DNA of 38,409 nt from Chloroflexota bacterium (GTDB lineage Bacteria > Chloroflexota > Dehalococcoidia > Lucifugimonadales > Australimonadaceae). The stretch is from the NCBI GenBank assembly GCA_028874795.1, contig JAPPHT010000079.1, positions 1-38,409 on the forward strand, given 5' to 3'. Below the pieces are notes generated by a model. The model searched no databases and had not been told where the DNA came from. It saw only the letters and a program-made list of their open reading frames with translations. Position numbers and translations under genes: made by a program. This document shows, in pieces, positions 15,813 through 23,850 of this stretch. Every line of letters begins with the position of its first letter. Position 1 is the first letter of the stretch.

Positions 15813-18089
15813 GTGGAGCGATTCTCCTTCCTTACTCAGGGAGCCGCGGTGGCGCCCGAACGCCTCACCGTTGGCAGGGCACGGGGGCTGGCGTGTTTCC
15901 TCGCGGCGAGACTGAACGCGTTCGCCGAGCTGAAGGAATGTCGCATCGGAGGACAAGATGGCACACATCACGACATCGTGTTCGTGGATGTGGACGTGGA
16001 AGTACCCCAACACCCGACCCACGACATTCGTCACTCCGAACCTCTGGCGATTGTGTTCACTCCGGAAGATGACCACCCACCGGCTGTCTTTGCCTTGCGG
16101 CCGGACTTTCCCCGTGTGCCCCATCTCAATCTGCTCCCTGCGGGATTTCCCCCCAGCCTGTGTTTGTATGACCGGCCGTTCAATGAAGTCCTCATCGACT
16201 GGACTGCTCCCAAGTTCGTTGAGCGCATCAGGCAGTGGCTGTCCCAGACCGCCAACGGAACGCTGCACGCAGGTGACCAGCCCCTGGAACCGCTGCTATA
16301 CCTGTCTGACCCGATAGCGGACCTCATAGTCCATGATGAGACGTTCTCCGTAGATTTCCCCGATGAGCCGTTATGGCTATCCGTACAGATGGTCCCGAGG
16401 GGCCCTCTCTTGTTCACGGCTATCTGCCAGCCATTGAATGTGAGGGAGATTCCCAACGAACTCAATTGCATCGCGTTGGTCATCTCATGCCCACCCCGGG
16501 TGCATGGAGTCATCAGTCATAGGCCCGATACGCTTCAAGAACTTCACGACCTCACCGCGGACTCGGGACTCGACCTCATTCAGTTGCTTCGTGAGGAGTT
16601 GAGGAAGTGGCTTGAAGATTCTGACGTGGAGACGGAGCACTTGCTCGGCGTCAGTCTTGCGCTCATGATTCGACTCCCCAAAATGAGAGTGCCAGGGGGC
16701 CCCACCGAGGTCGTTGAGGTTCGTGCCTTCATGGCGATGGCAGCGGTCGGCGAGGTCGGAGCGGACATCGGGGTGTGGGCGGTGAATGACGGCAAGCCAG
16801 GTCTACTGATCTCTCCCGACGAAACCAGGGTTGGTCAGGGTGTACTACTTGTCCCCCTGAATGCACATGCTGCGTTCTCTCGTTCGCAAGCGGCGGCTGC
16901 TAATGGATTCGGGCAGCCACCTCGCACGCAAATCGCGGCCATTGGCGTGGGCGCGCTCGGCTCCCAGGTAGTGTCCAATCTCGTGCGGTCCGGGTTCGGG
17001 CAGTGGGCGCTGATCGACGGGGACGTGCTCCTGCCTCACAACCTCGCTCGACACGCACTGGACGGGCTGCATCTTGGATTGCCCAAGGCGCTCGCTCTCG
17101 CAGGGGTGTCGAACGGCATAGTCGGTGGCGGACAGATCGCTGGCGGCATCGTGGCAGACGTCTTGAGACCAAGGGAGAACAGCTCACTCGTCCACGCCGC
17201 GCTCTCGGAAGCTGAAGTCATCCTCGACATGTCGGCCTCTATTCCTGTCGCCAGGCACCTGTGCAGAGACGTGGAGGCACGGGGTCGGCGGATCTCCTTG
17301 TTCCTCAACCCCTCAGGAACTGCGTTGACTCTGCTCGCCGAGGATAGAGCCCGGAAAGTCCCCTTGGACATGCTGGAGATGCAGATGTACAGGGAGATTG
17401 CCGACAACCCGGAGTTGAGCGGGCTCCTGGAAACCACCGGCAGGCTGAGGACGGGGCAGTCATGCAGGGATCTATCGACCCAGATTCCACAGGACCTCGT
17501 AGCCCTCCATGCTGCCATTGGCAGCCATGCGGTCCGGAGAGCATTGGAGTCGGAAGGCGCCCAGATATCAACATGGCGTGTGGAACCGATTACACATGCC
17601 GTGGGCGCCATCCAGAGCAAGCCCGCACAGCCAAGCAAGAGGAAGTTGGGGAGATGGACCGTGCATATAGATTCTCAACTCCGGGAGGAGTTGGCCGGCC
17701 TGCGCCGCGAGCGGCTGCCCAATGAGACCGGCGGTGTCTTGATTGGCGCGTCGGACATGCAGCGCGGGCTGATCTATGTTGTCGGTGCCATTGCCTCCCC
17801 GGAAGACAGCGAGGAGTCACCGACGTCCTATGTGCGGGGTTCGAAAGAGCTGGAGCAGCGCGTGTCAGAAATCTCGGATGCTACGGCTGGCATGCTCGGT
17901 TACATCGGGGAGTGGCACTCGCATCCTGAAGGAGTCAACGTCCGGCCGAGCGCCAAAGACCGGGCTCTTCTGGCATGGATCAAGAGCAACATGCAGATGG
18001 ATGGGACTCCAGGGGTGATGGCTATCATCGGCGACGATGGGAGGATCGGTCTTCGTCTGGCCGATCCCGGTCCTGGGAGCGCACGGTAG
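15813..18089 (+). CDS. E2-E1-JAB triple fusion (Cap2-Cap3-like)
   Basis: A 758-residue ubiquitin-like conjugation enzyme with three domains. Residues 1-170 form an E2-like domain with likely catalytic Cys117 (SLCLYDRPFNEV) and the typical WL.....G.LH...QPLEP ending. Residues 360-620 form a ThiF/E1 adenylation domain, with GVGALGS (about 377-383) and DGD, and Cys551 in GQSCRDLST as probable thioester site. Residues 620-758 form a JAB/MPN isopeptidase with E638, H702-S-H704 and S713..D716, all ligands present. Type II CBASS normally splits this into Cap2 (E2-E1) and Cap3 (JAB). The chain could thus both attach and release its target. The start is GTG 15813, 6 bp after the MBL stop; the Shine-Dalgarno is weak. 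No separate Ubl gene lies in this operon. Confidence 0.9.
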   Translation: MERFSFLTQGAAVAPERLTVGRARGLACFLAARLNAFAELKECRIGGQDGTHHDIVFVDVDVEVPQHPTHDIRHSEPLAIVFTPEDDHPPAVFALRPDFPRVPHLNLLPAGFPPSLCLYDRPFNEVLIDWTAPKFVERIRQWLSQTANGTLHAGDQPLEPLLYLSDPIADLIVHDETFSVDFPDEPLWLSVQMVPRGPLLFTAICQPLNVREIPNELNCIALVISCPPRVHGVISHRPDTLQELHDLTADSGLDLIQLLREELRKWLEDSDVETEHLLGVSLALMIRLPKMRVPGGPTEVVEVRAFMAMAAVGEVGADIGVWAVNDGKPGLLISPDETRVGQGVLLVPLNAHAAFSRSQAAAANGFGQPPRTQIAAIGVGALGSQVVSNLVRSGFGQWALIDGDVLLPHNLARHALDGLHLGLPKALALAGVSNGIVGGGQIAGGIVADVLRPRENSSLVHAALSEAEVILDMSASIPVARHLCRDVEARGRRISLFLNPSGTALTLLAEDRARKVPLDMLEMQMYREIADNPELSGLLETTGRLRTGQSCRDLSTQIPQDLVALHAAIGSHAVRRALESEGAQISTWRVEPITHAVGAIQSKPAQPSKRKLGRWTVHIDSQLREELAGLRRERLPNETGGVLIGASDMQRGLIYVVGAIASPEDSEESPTSYVRGSKELEQRVSEISDATAGMLGYIGEWHSHPEGVNVRPSAKDRALLAWIKSNMQMDGTPGVMAIIGDDGRIGLRLADPGPGSAR

Positions 18090-18097
18090 GGAGTCTC

Positions 18098-18829
18098 ATG
18101 GCCTCAACCTTAGACTTTCTGAAACTAACAGACCGCTACGAGCTCAAGGCTCGCTTGCTGCCGGCCCTTCTTGCAGTACTGGTGGGGGCTCCCGGTGCCG
18201 CGGCAGTGCTCAGCTCAGCCCAACTGGGCTGGCTTACCAATCTGTTGACCGGAGGAGGGCTTGCCACCGTATGCCCTGTCGCGCTTGCGTACTTCGCCTC
18301 AGCCGCTGGTCGTCGTTACGAACGGAAGATCTGGCCTCGGTGGCCATACGATTCGCCAACCAACCGCTGGCTCAACCCGAATGACGCAACCTGCTCTCAG
18401 CAGCAGAAGGAGCTGTGGTACGCCGCGATCCGGGAGACCACCGGGATCGACATCCCCCGCGTCGCCGCCAAGGGAGACCAGGAAGAGCTCGGCCGGGTCA
18501 TCAACGATGCGGTTCGTGCTTTGCGGACCTTCTTTCGAGGCAAGGAGGGCCATGGTCTACTGGCTACTCACAACGAGGACTATGGCTTCGCGCGGAACCT
18601 TGCCGGAATGTGGTTGGTTTGGCTTCCACTATCTATAAGCAGCGTCGTTGCAGCCTGGCTCAGCTATGTTGTAGAGGGAACCGGGTTGTCCTGGGGCGTG
18701 ATGGCAACCGCAATACTATTGGTGTGCCTGATCCTACTACGGGCGCTGCCAGGATACGTTCGGCAACGCGCAGACCGATATGCAGAGAGTTTCTTCGGAA
18801 TGCTGCCCCGTGTGATGTCTCATCCGTGA
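18098..18829 (+). CDS. Four-helix membrane protein, candidate effector
   Basis: A 243-residue protein: helices at about residues 20-40 and 47-68, a cytosolic-looking loop of about 100 residues with WLNPNDATCSQQQKELWY and a charged helix, then two helices at 168-190 and 196-217. The start at 18098 has GGGAG 4 nt upstream and follows the fusion gene by 8 bp. Family not recognised. Membrane proteins with two to four helices are the commonest CBASS effectors, opening or breaking the inner membrane when a nucleotide signal binds. This is a candidate by position only. Confidence 0.7.
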   Translation: MASTLDFLKLTDRYELKARLLPALLAVLVGAPGAAAVLSSAQLGWLTNLLTGGGLATVCPVALAYFASAAGRRYERKIWPRWPYDSPTNRWLNPNDATCSQQQKELWYAAIRETTGIDIPRVAAKGDQEELGRVINDAVRALRTFFRGKEGHGLLATHNEDYGFARNLAGMWLVWLPLSISSVVAAWLSYVVEGTGLSWGVMATAILLVCLILLRALPGYVRQRADRYAESFFGMLPRVMSHP

Positions 18830-18971
18830 GCGGAAGACTCGGCCTCGGGTCGAATCAAGACAACGGACTCAGGCTCTGCGGCAAGCAGGGGAGCACACGA
18901 GCAGCCTCAGGAACATCTTCACCGAACCCCCTGTCGGCTACTGGATTGGCGAAGGGCGAGGAAAGCCAACA

Positions 18972-19793
18972 ATGAAACTTGCCATCGTTCGTGAGACTTA
19001 CAAGACAGTCCGTCCTCGGCTCCCCGGAGCCTTTCTGGTCAGCGTGATTCACTGCGTGCCAATTTACGTCTTCACTTGGTGCTTCAGCGTGATCGATGAC
19101 CTGTCCGCCCGTGTCTCGATAAGCCTGCTCGTCGCCATGTTGCCAGTGGAAGAGCTCTTGTCCGAACCGAGACCCTGGAAGAAGCGAGGGGAACAATACG
19201 GGATCTCGGCATTCTTCGTGCTCGCATTGCTGCTTGCAGCCGCCGACGAATTCGATTGGCATGGGCTGGCGATCAACGTGGTCGTTGCGATGCTCATACT
19301 CCCCTACGGATGGCTGGTCTGGAAGCTGATGCGCGGGAGCGGGTTGCTGCTAATGGCGCTAGTGCTTGCGATCGCCTTGACCATGGTCTACTGGACTGCT
19401 GCACTGGCCGGTGATGAAAGTTGGTTCGAACTTCTGTTGCTGCCGGTGCCGGTAGTGATATTCGGCGGAATCATCTGGGCACCTCTGGCACGGAAGATAT
19501 TGGACGTTGCCGGACGACGGAAAGACTGTCCATTGAGCGGCCCAGGCATGCAGGCGCTTACAATGGCCACACTGTTTCTGCCGGTCATTATTGTCGCCGT
19601 CGCCGTTCCAGGGATGCTTGACCTCAGCCCGGCCTGGTCGGCAGTATCGCTGACCATCGTCGGTGTCTTGCTCAGCTCCCTGGTTGCTTCGCCATTGAGG
19701 GTATTCCTGCTGAGATGGGGAAAACTGGAGCCAGCGTCGTTCACTCACTCCGAAAAGGGACTCGAAGACGACCGTCCCAAGAATGGAGGATAA
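18972..19793 (+). CDS. Polytopic membrane protein ending in Gly-Gly
   Basis: A 273-residue protein with about seven to eight hydrophobic segments and short loops, no signal peptide and no recognised family. The hydrophilic C-terminal tail after the last helix ends in DDRPKNGG. By the positive-inside rule (LRVFLLRWGK) the tail should face the cytosol. A terminal di-glycine is the kind of end an E1 enzyme activates, which matters because the neighbouring CD-NTase lacks one; the link is speculative. The ATG has GAGG about 10 nt upstream. A 142-bp gap without a gene precedes it, and the next gene starts 6 bp after its stop. Confidence 0.7.
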   Translation: MKLAIVRETYKTVRPRLPGAFLVSVIHCVPIYVFTWCFSVIDDLSARVSISLLVAMLPVEELLSEPRPWKKRGEQYGISAFFVLALLLAAADEFDWHGLAINVVVAMLILPYGWLVWKLMRGSGLLLMALVLAIALTMVYWTAALAGDESWFELLLLPVPVVIFGGIIWAPLARKILDVAGRRKDCPLSGPGMQALTMATLFLPVIIVAVAVPGMLDLSPAWSAVSLTIVGVLLSSLVASPLRVFLLRWGKLEPASFTHSEKGLEDDRPKNGG

Positions 19794-19798
19794 GCTTC

Positions 19799-20869
19799 AT
19801 GCCGTCGGAACAGCACGAACAGTGGAAGCGGGACCTCTTCGACCACCTGGATAGGAAGCTGAGCGGATGTGTCTCGTGCGAGTTCGGCGAGAGCCGGGAT
19901 GGTCACGCCCCCACGCATCGCGGGAGGCACCGCGAGCCTTCCCAGCAGATCCTGTGGACGTGCGAACGAATGCACCCTCACAGCTACGATCTTCTGCGGG
20001 GTGCAGGGTCCGTAGTGATGGAGCAGCAACAGTCGGCTCCAATCAGCGGCCGGTGCCGTCCGGACCTCACCATCCTGGACACCCACCGTAAGCCCCTGGC
20101 ATTCATTGAGGTCGTGCGGTCCAACCGTCCCAGCAACTCCCTTCGAGTGGCAAAAGAGTTGGGAATCCCGCTGTTCACGATTCTTGCCCCTCACAGACGG
20201 TCACTCCGCCCGGGTCTTCAGTTGTCACGTCCCTGGTGGGACTTCGATCCCACTCTGCCGGAGGAAGACAGACGCCACATGTACTTCATGGAGCAGGTTG
20301 CGGACGAGTTGACGAGACGGAATGGCGATGGCGACTCAACGTGGGCCAATTTGGACATGATGCTGGATGACGACAGGGAATTGGTCTTTGCGAGTTTCCG
20401 AGGCTCTCCGCCCGACCTGGCGAGCCCCACGTTTCCGAGAACGGGAGACCTGATCGTCGCGGAGCTGTGCTCATGGGGCTGCGACAAGGCAATGGAGGTG
20501 CTGAAACAAGAACGCATGATGGACGAACAGGATGCCATGGCCTCCATGCGTGAGACTCTAGAGCAAGACCTGGGGAGGATCATCCTCAGCGCCATAGGGG
20601 GCGCGAAAGACCAGGCCGCAAGGTTCGTAGTTCCCGTGGGCACGCAGGAAGTGCATGTTGAGATGAGCCTGCAGCCGCTCAATCCCCACGTCGGAGCCAA
20701 CGATCCCATCGTCCTGAGCCTGCTGGATCAGCTGTCGCAAGCGGCCGAGACGGTACGGAACAGGTACAGACGAGACACGTCGGGCAACAGCATCGAGAAC
20801 CCAAGCCCAAGCGGAATGGTCCCTGACGGCGATGTGGGCAGCCTTTCGGCGCAGCGACCTGAGCAGTAG
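19799..20869 (+). CDS. PD-(D/E)xK-like protein with altered active site
   Basis: A 356-residue protein. Residues 85-125 (CRPD89LTILD, then FIE104VVRS, then LGIPLF) match a restriction-endonuclease-like core of the type seen in CoiA-like proteins. The expected ExK lysine is valine (E104-x-V106), so cleavage may be lost or the lysine relocated. The N-terminal part has CVSC and WTCERMH, possible metal ligands. The C-terminal 180 residues are unassigned. GGAGG 9 nt upstream supports the ATG. It sits between the membrane genes and the CD-NTase, so a nucleotide-responsive effector or recognition role is possible. The first codons (EQHEQWK) are repeated exactly before the recombinase at 33420. Confidence 0.65.
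   Translation: MPSEQHEQWKRDLFDHLDRKLSGCVSCEFGESRDGHAPTHRGRHREPSQQILWTCERMHPHSYDLLRGAGSVVMEQQQSAPISGRCRPDLTILDTHRKPLAFIEVVRSNRPSNSLRVAKELGIPLFTILAPHRRSLRPGLQLSRPWWDFDPTLPEEDRRHMYFMEQVADELTRRNGDGDSTWANLDMMLDDDRELVFASFRGSPPDLASPTFPRTGDLIVAELCSWGCDKAMEVLKQERMMDEQDAMASMRETLEQDLGRIILSAIGGAKDQAARFVVPVGTQEVHVEMSLQPLNPHVGANDPIVLSLLDQLSQAAETVRNRYRRDTSGNSIENPSPSGMVPDGDVGSLSAQRPEQ
19808..19828 (+). repeat. 21-nt direct repeat, copy 1
   Basis: This stretch encodes EQHEQWK at the start of the PD-(D/E)xK-like gene and recurs base for base at 33390-33410, in the same reading frame relative to the downstream gene. A chance 21-nt match in a window this size is unlikely. Confidence 0.8.
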
Positions 20870-20880
20870 GGAGAGCGGAT

Positions 20881-21714
20881 TTGCCCATCCCGGATTCGAC
20901 ACTGGGACAATGGAGCCATCACCACGCGGCGACGGCATCGGTGCAGGCACACACGGCAATCCGTGACGCCTTGGTCCGTCAGGGTCTGCCGGTGCATGAG
21001 ATGTTCCTTCAAGGCTCTTACAAGAGCGACACGAACCTGCGAAGGGACAGTGATGTGGACCTGGTCGTACAACTTGATGAGCGTCTGAGGCCCAGGGTGG
21101 CGGCGCTCACTGGGCCGCAACTCCAGGACAACGAGTCTCACAAGCTTGCATATGGAAGATGGCAGTCGTTCCGCCGGCTTGTGTTGGCCGCACTCAGAGC
21201 CAGATTCGGTCAAGCGGTGACTCCAGGCCGCAAGTCCCTGAAGATCGCCAGGGGTCCGATTCCGGCGGCGGCCGACGTTGTCGTGACGCTCAAGTGTGGC
21301 AACGGCATTGCACTCTACATCCCCGACGAGCATCGTTGGGCCGTGAGCTATCCCCAGCAGCATCACTCCAAGGGAGCGAGGAAGGAACGGGGCACTGGCG
21401 GCAGGTACAAGCGGGCAACCCGCATGTTCAAGGCGGCGCGCAATCACCTGATTGACAGCAACGCGCTCGCCAAGGGCACGGCACCTTCGTACTTTGTGGA
21501 GTGCCTCCTGTACAACGTCCCCAATGGCCTGTTCAGAAGCAGCCTCGGCGAAACGTACGTCGAAGTCGTCAACTGGCTCTGGGCGGCGGAACTGGCCGAT
21601 TTCACGTGCCAGAACCAGCTGGTCGACCTCTTCGGTTCATCCAAGGATCAGTGGTCCGTGGACAAGGCCCGAGCCTTCATCCAAGCGCTCGCCCGCCTAT
21701 GGAACGAATCGTAG
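20881..21714 (+). CDS. CD-NTase-like nucleotidyltransferase
   Basis: A 277-residue polymerase-beta-type enzyme. The active site is G45-S46-Y47 followed by D58-V-D60 and a third acid at D132 (AADVVVTL), as in CD-NTases of CBASS and OAS/cGAS-like proteins, which make cyclic or linear oligonucleotide signals. The start is TTG at 20881 with GGGAG 7 nt upstream. It is the last gene of the operon, 11 bp after the nuclease-like gene. In type II CBASS, Cap2 conjugates the C-terminal residue of the CD-NTase, usually small (Gly/Ala). Here the chain ends ARLWNES, so that chemistry may differ. The product nucleotide cannot be told from sequence. Confidence 0.82.
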   Translation: MPIPDSTLGQWSHHHAATASVQAHTAIRDALVRQGLPVHEMFLQGSYKSDTNLRRDSDVDLVVQLDERLRPRVAALTGPQLQDNESHKLAYGRWQSFRRLVLAALRARFGQAVTPGRKSLKIARGPIPAAADVVVTLKCGNGIALYIPDEHRWAVSYPQQHHSKGARKERGTGGRYKRATRMFKAARNHLIDSNALAKGTAPSYFVECLLYNVPNGLFRSSLGETYVEVVNWLWAAELADFTCQNQLVDLFGSSKDQWSVDKARAFIQALARLWNES

Positions 21715-21849
21715 GCGCATGCGTCTTGAGCCTGTTCTTTTACAGGGCGGCGTTTTACCGTCACTTCCGCTGTTGCGGAGTCGATACGAGTGACCAATTG
21801 GGCACAACGGCGCTAGAGATGCTTGGAATCAAGTGGCCAACCCCCACCC

Positions 21850-21879
21850 TTGACTGCTCAGTGGTGCAGAATCTATACT
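21850..21879 (+). promoter_or_regulatory. Promoter giving a leaderless antitoxin mRNA
   Basis: TTGACT (21850-21855), 18-nt spacer, TATACT (21874-21879). The ATG at 21887 lies 7 nt beyond the -10 box, so transcription and translation start coincide; no Shine-Dalgarno is present. Confidence 0.6.
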
Positions 21880-21886
21880 GTTTCAC

Positions 21887-23017
21887 ATGCTGCGCAACAG
21901 CTACATATCAGAAACAAGGCTCCTCGACACAGCCGCTAAGGAGATAGGCGCACGGCTGCCCCGGCGGTGGCGCTTACTCGACCGCGAGGGCGATGAGGCT
22001 GTGCGATCCCCGCAGGACTCCTCCCGCAGAATCGACGCCATCTGGGAAATCCGAGACCCCGATGGGCTCTCGACTGACATCATCGTGGAGGTCAAGGCGA
22101 CCCCGGTGGAACCCAGGCTCGTCGGCAGCGTGGAGTCCCAGCTGAAGGCACTGTCAGACTTGAGGTGCAGACAAGCAAGCGTCAATCCTGTCTTCATGCT
22201 GGTTTCGACCTACCTGAGCCCCCTAACGAGGGAGCGGCTGGCGAAAGCCGGCATTAGCTATGCCGACTCGACCGGCAACATCAGATTCACCATTGAACGT
22301 CCCGCGGTGTATATCGAGACCCAGGGGGCGGACAGGAACCCCTTCAGGGATGAGCGTCCCCTTCGCTCGCTGAAGGGAGGCCGTGCTGGCCGCGTCGTGA
22401 GAGGCCTCCTCGACTATCAGACGCCCTTCGGAACCCGGGAGCTAGCTGCTGAGACGGCAAGCTCCCCTGCCATGATATCGAGGGTGTGCAGCCTGCTGGA
22501 GGCGGACGAGATTGTCACCAAGGAGAGCCCAAGGGGACGCATCGTCTCGGTAGACTGGGAGACTCTGGCCCGTAGATGGGCAATGGACTACGACTTCACG
22601 GCCTCCAACACCCTCACATCGTGGCTTGAACCTAGGGGAACAGGGGCCCTGTTCGCCCGACTTCGCGAAACGGGACTCCAATACAGCGTGACTGGGTCCT
22701 TTGCGGCGTATCGTCTGGCTCCGTTTGCGGAGCCGCGCCTAGCCTCACTCTACGTTGACGATCCGGAGACTGCAGCACAGTCATTGGGACTGCGCCCGGC
22801 AGATGCCGGAGGCAATGTTCTCCTCGTGCGGCCATTCGACCCCGTGGCGTTCGAGCGCGCTGAACGCGACGACGGCATCACCTACGCCCGCGTAACCCAG
22901 GTCCTACTCGACCTCATGAAGGGGCCTGGGCGAGGTCCGATCGAGGCGGAAGCCCTCTCGGGATGGATGCGGGACAATGAGGACAGATGGAAACTATCGA
23001 TGACCAGCACTACATAG
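21887..23017 (+). CDS. Nuclease-like/winged-helix protein, probable antitoxin or regulator
   Basis: A 376-residue protein. The N-terminal third has a PD-(D/E)xK-like core (RRIDAIWEI, then DIIVEVKATP with the complete ExK). The middle is a winged helix (FGTRELAAETASSPAMISRV, then CSLLEADEIV). The C-terminal part, with SFAAYRLAPFAEPRLASLYV, resembles the sensing region of AbiEi-like antitoxins. It overlaps the nucleotidyltransferase gene by 31 nt. This layout (regulator plus AbiEii/MenT-like enzyme) is that of type IV toxin-antitoxin pairs. Leaderless start from the promoter at 21850. A direct role of the nuclease core is unproven. Confidence 0.7.
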   Translation: MLRNSYISETRLLDTAAKEIGARLPRRWRLLDREGDEAVRSPQDSSRRIDAIWEIRDPDGLSTDIIVEVKATPVEPRLVGSVESQLKALSDLRCRQASVNPVFMLVSTYLSPLTRERLAKAGISYADSTGNIRFTIERPAVYIETQGADRNPFRDERPLRSLKGGRAGRVVRGLLDYQTPFGTRELAAETASSPAMISRVCSLLEADEIVTKESPRGRIVSVDWETLARRWAMDYDFTASNTLTSWLEPRGTGALFARLRETGLQYSVTGSFAAYRLAPFAEPRLASLYVDDPETAAQSLGLRPADAGGNVLLVRPFDPVAFERAERDDGITYARVTQVLLDLMKGPGRGPIEAEALSGWMRDNEDRWKLSMTSTT

Positions 23018-23811
23018 ATGCTCGCGAGACGCTGCTCGACTCCGTCGAGGCGCTGGGACCCCACAGCGATGCGGTCATTCTGGTAGGCGCCCAAGCGATT
23101 TACGTGCAGGTAGAGGGCGAGGATGACAGCATCGCCGTCGCCCAGTTTACCTATGACGCAGACCTCGCGCTCGATCCCGACCTGCTGGGGGATAGTCCTA
23201 CGTTAGTCGACGCCATGGGCCGTGCGGGATTCCTGCTGTATGACCAACCGGGCCTGTACAGGAGAGAAAGTGGGGCGCAGGTCGACCTGCTGGTGCCGCA
23301 GGCGGTGGGCGGGCCTGGCCGAAGGGCTGCCCGGCTTGGCGTCCATGGCAACAGGGCGGCCATGAAGGTTCATGGACTCGAAGGCGCTCTTGTCAGCCAT
23401 AAGCTGACGAAGGTCAGCTCACTAGTTCCGGGTGCAGACCGCTCATGCTTGCTGAAAGTGGCTGGGCCGGCCGCGCTGCTGGTGGCGAAAGTACACAAGA
23501 TCGGGGAACGTCTCCAGGACCCCGATCTACGTCGTCGGGACCAACTCCCCAAGGACGCCTTCGATATCTACAGGCTCCTTCGTGCCATTGACACTGCCGA
23601 GATGGTAGAGGAGTTCAGGATCCTGCAGGCGCACGAGATATCAAGCCCGGTGACCTCCGAGGCATTGTCAATGTTCCAACGCCTGTTCAGCACCCCGTCC
23701 GGCATGGGCACGGAGCTGGTAGTCAGGGCTGTCCCCTCCACCGAGGACCTGGATTTCATCGCCGCGTCGAGCGTCGCTCTCAGCCAGGACTTGCTGGAGG
23801 CGACCACGTAG
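22987..23811 (+). CDS. AbiEii/MenT-like nucleotidyltransferase, probable toxin
   Basis: A 274-residue nucleotidyltransferase-fold protein. VILVGAQAIYVQ is the glycine strand, TYDADLAL holds the paired acids, and a later K-rich segment (SHKLTKVSS, VAKVHKIGERL) and KDAFDIYRLL match the family pattern. AbiEii/MenT enzymes block growth by adding nucleotides to tRNA or other targets. Its ATG lies inside the end of the preceding gene, with GAGG about 4 nt upstream, so translation is coupled. Toxicity is inferred from gene order. Confidence 0.72.
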   Translation: METIDDQHYIDARETLLDSVEALGPHSDAVILVGAQAIYVQVEGEDDSIAVAQFTYDADLALDPDLLGDSPTLVDAMGRAGFLLYDQPGLYRRESGAQVDLLVPQAVGGPGRRAARLGVHGNRAAMKVHGLEGALVSHKLTKVSSLVPGADRSCLLKVAGPAALLVAKVHKIGERLQDPDLRRRDQLPKDAFDIYRLLRAIDTAEMVEEFRILQAHEISSPVTSEALSMFQRLFSTPSGMGTELVVRAVPSTEDLDFIAASSVALSQDLLEATT

Positions 23812-23850
23812 CTGGCGCAACGCTGTTCGGCACTAGGAGGCCTTAGCACA

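Noticed and set aside
20881-21714. Plain housekeeping tRNA or kanamycin nucleotidyltransferase
   Set aside because: GSY...DxD spacing, length and the E2-E1-JAB neighbour fit a CD-NTase better.
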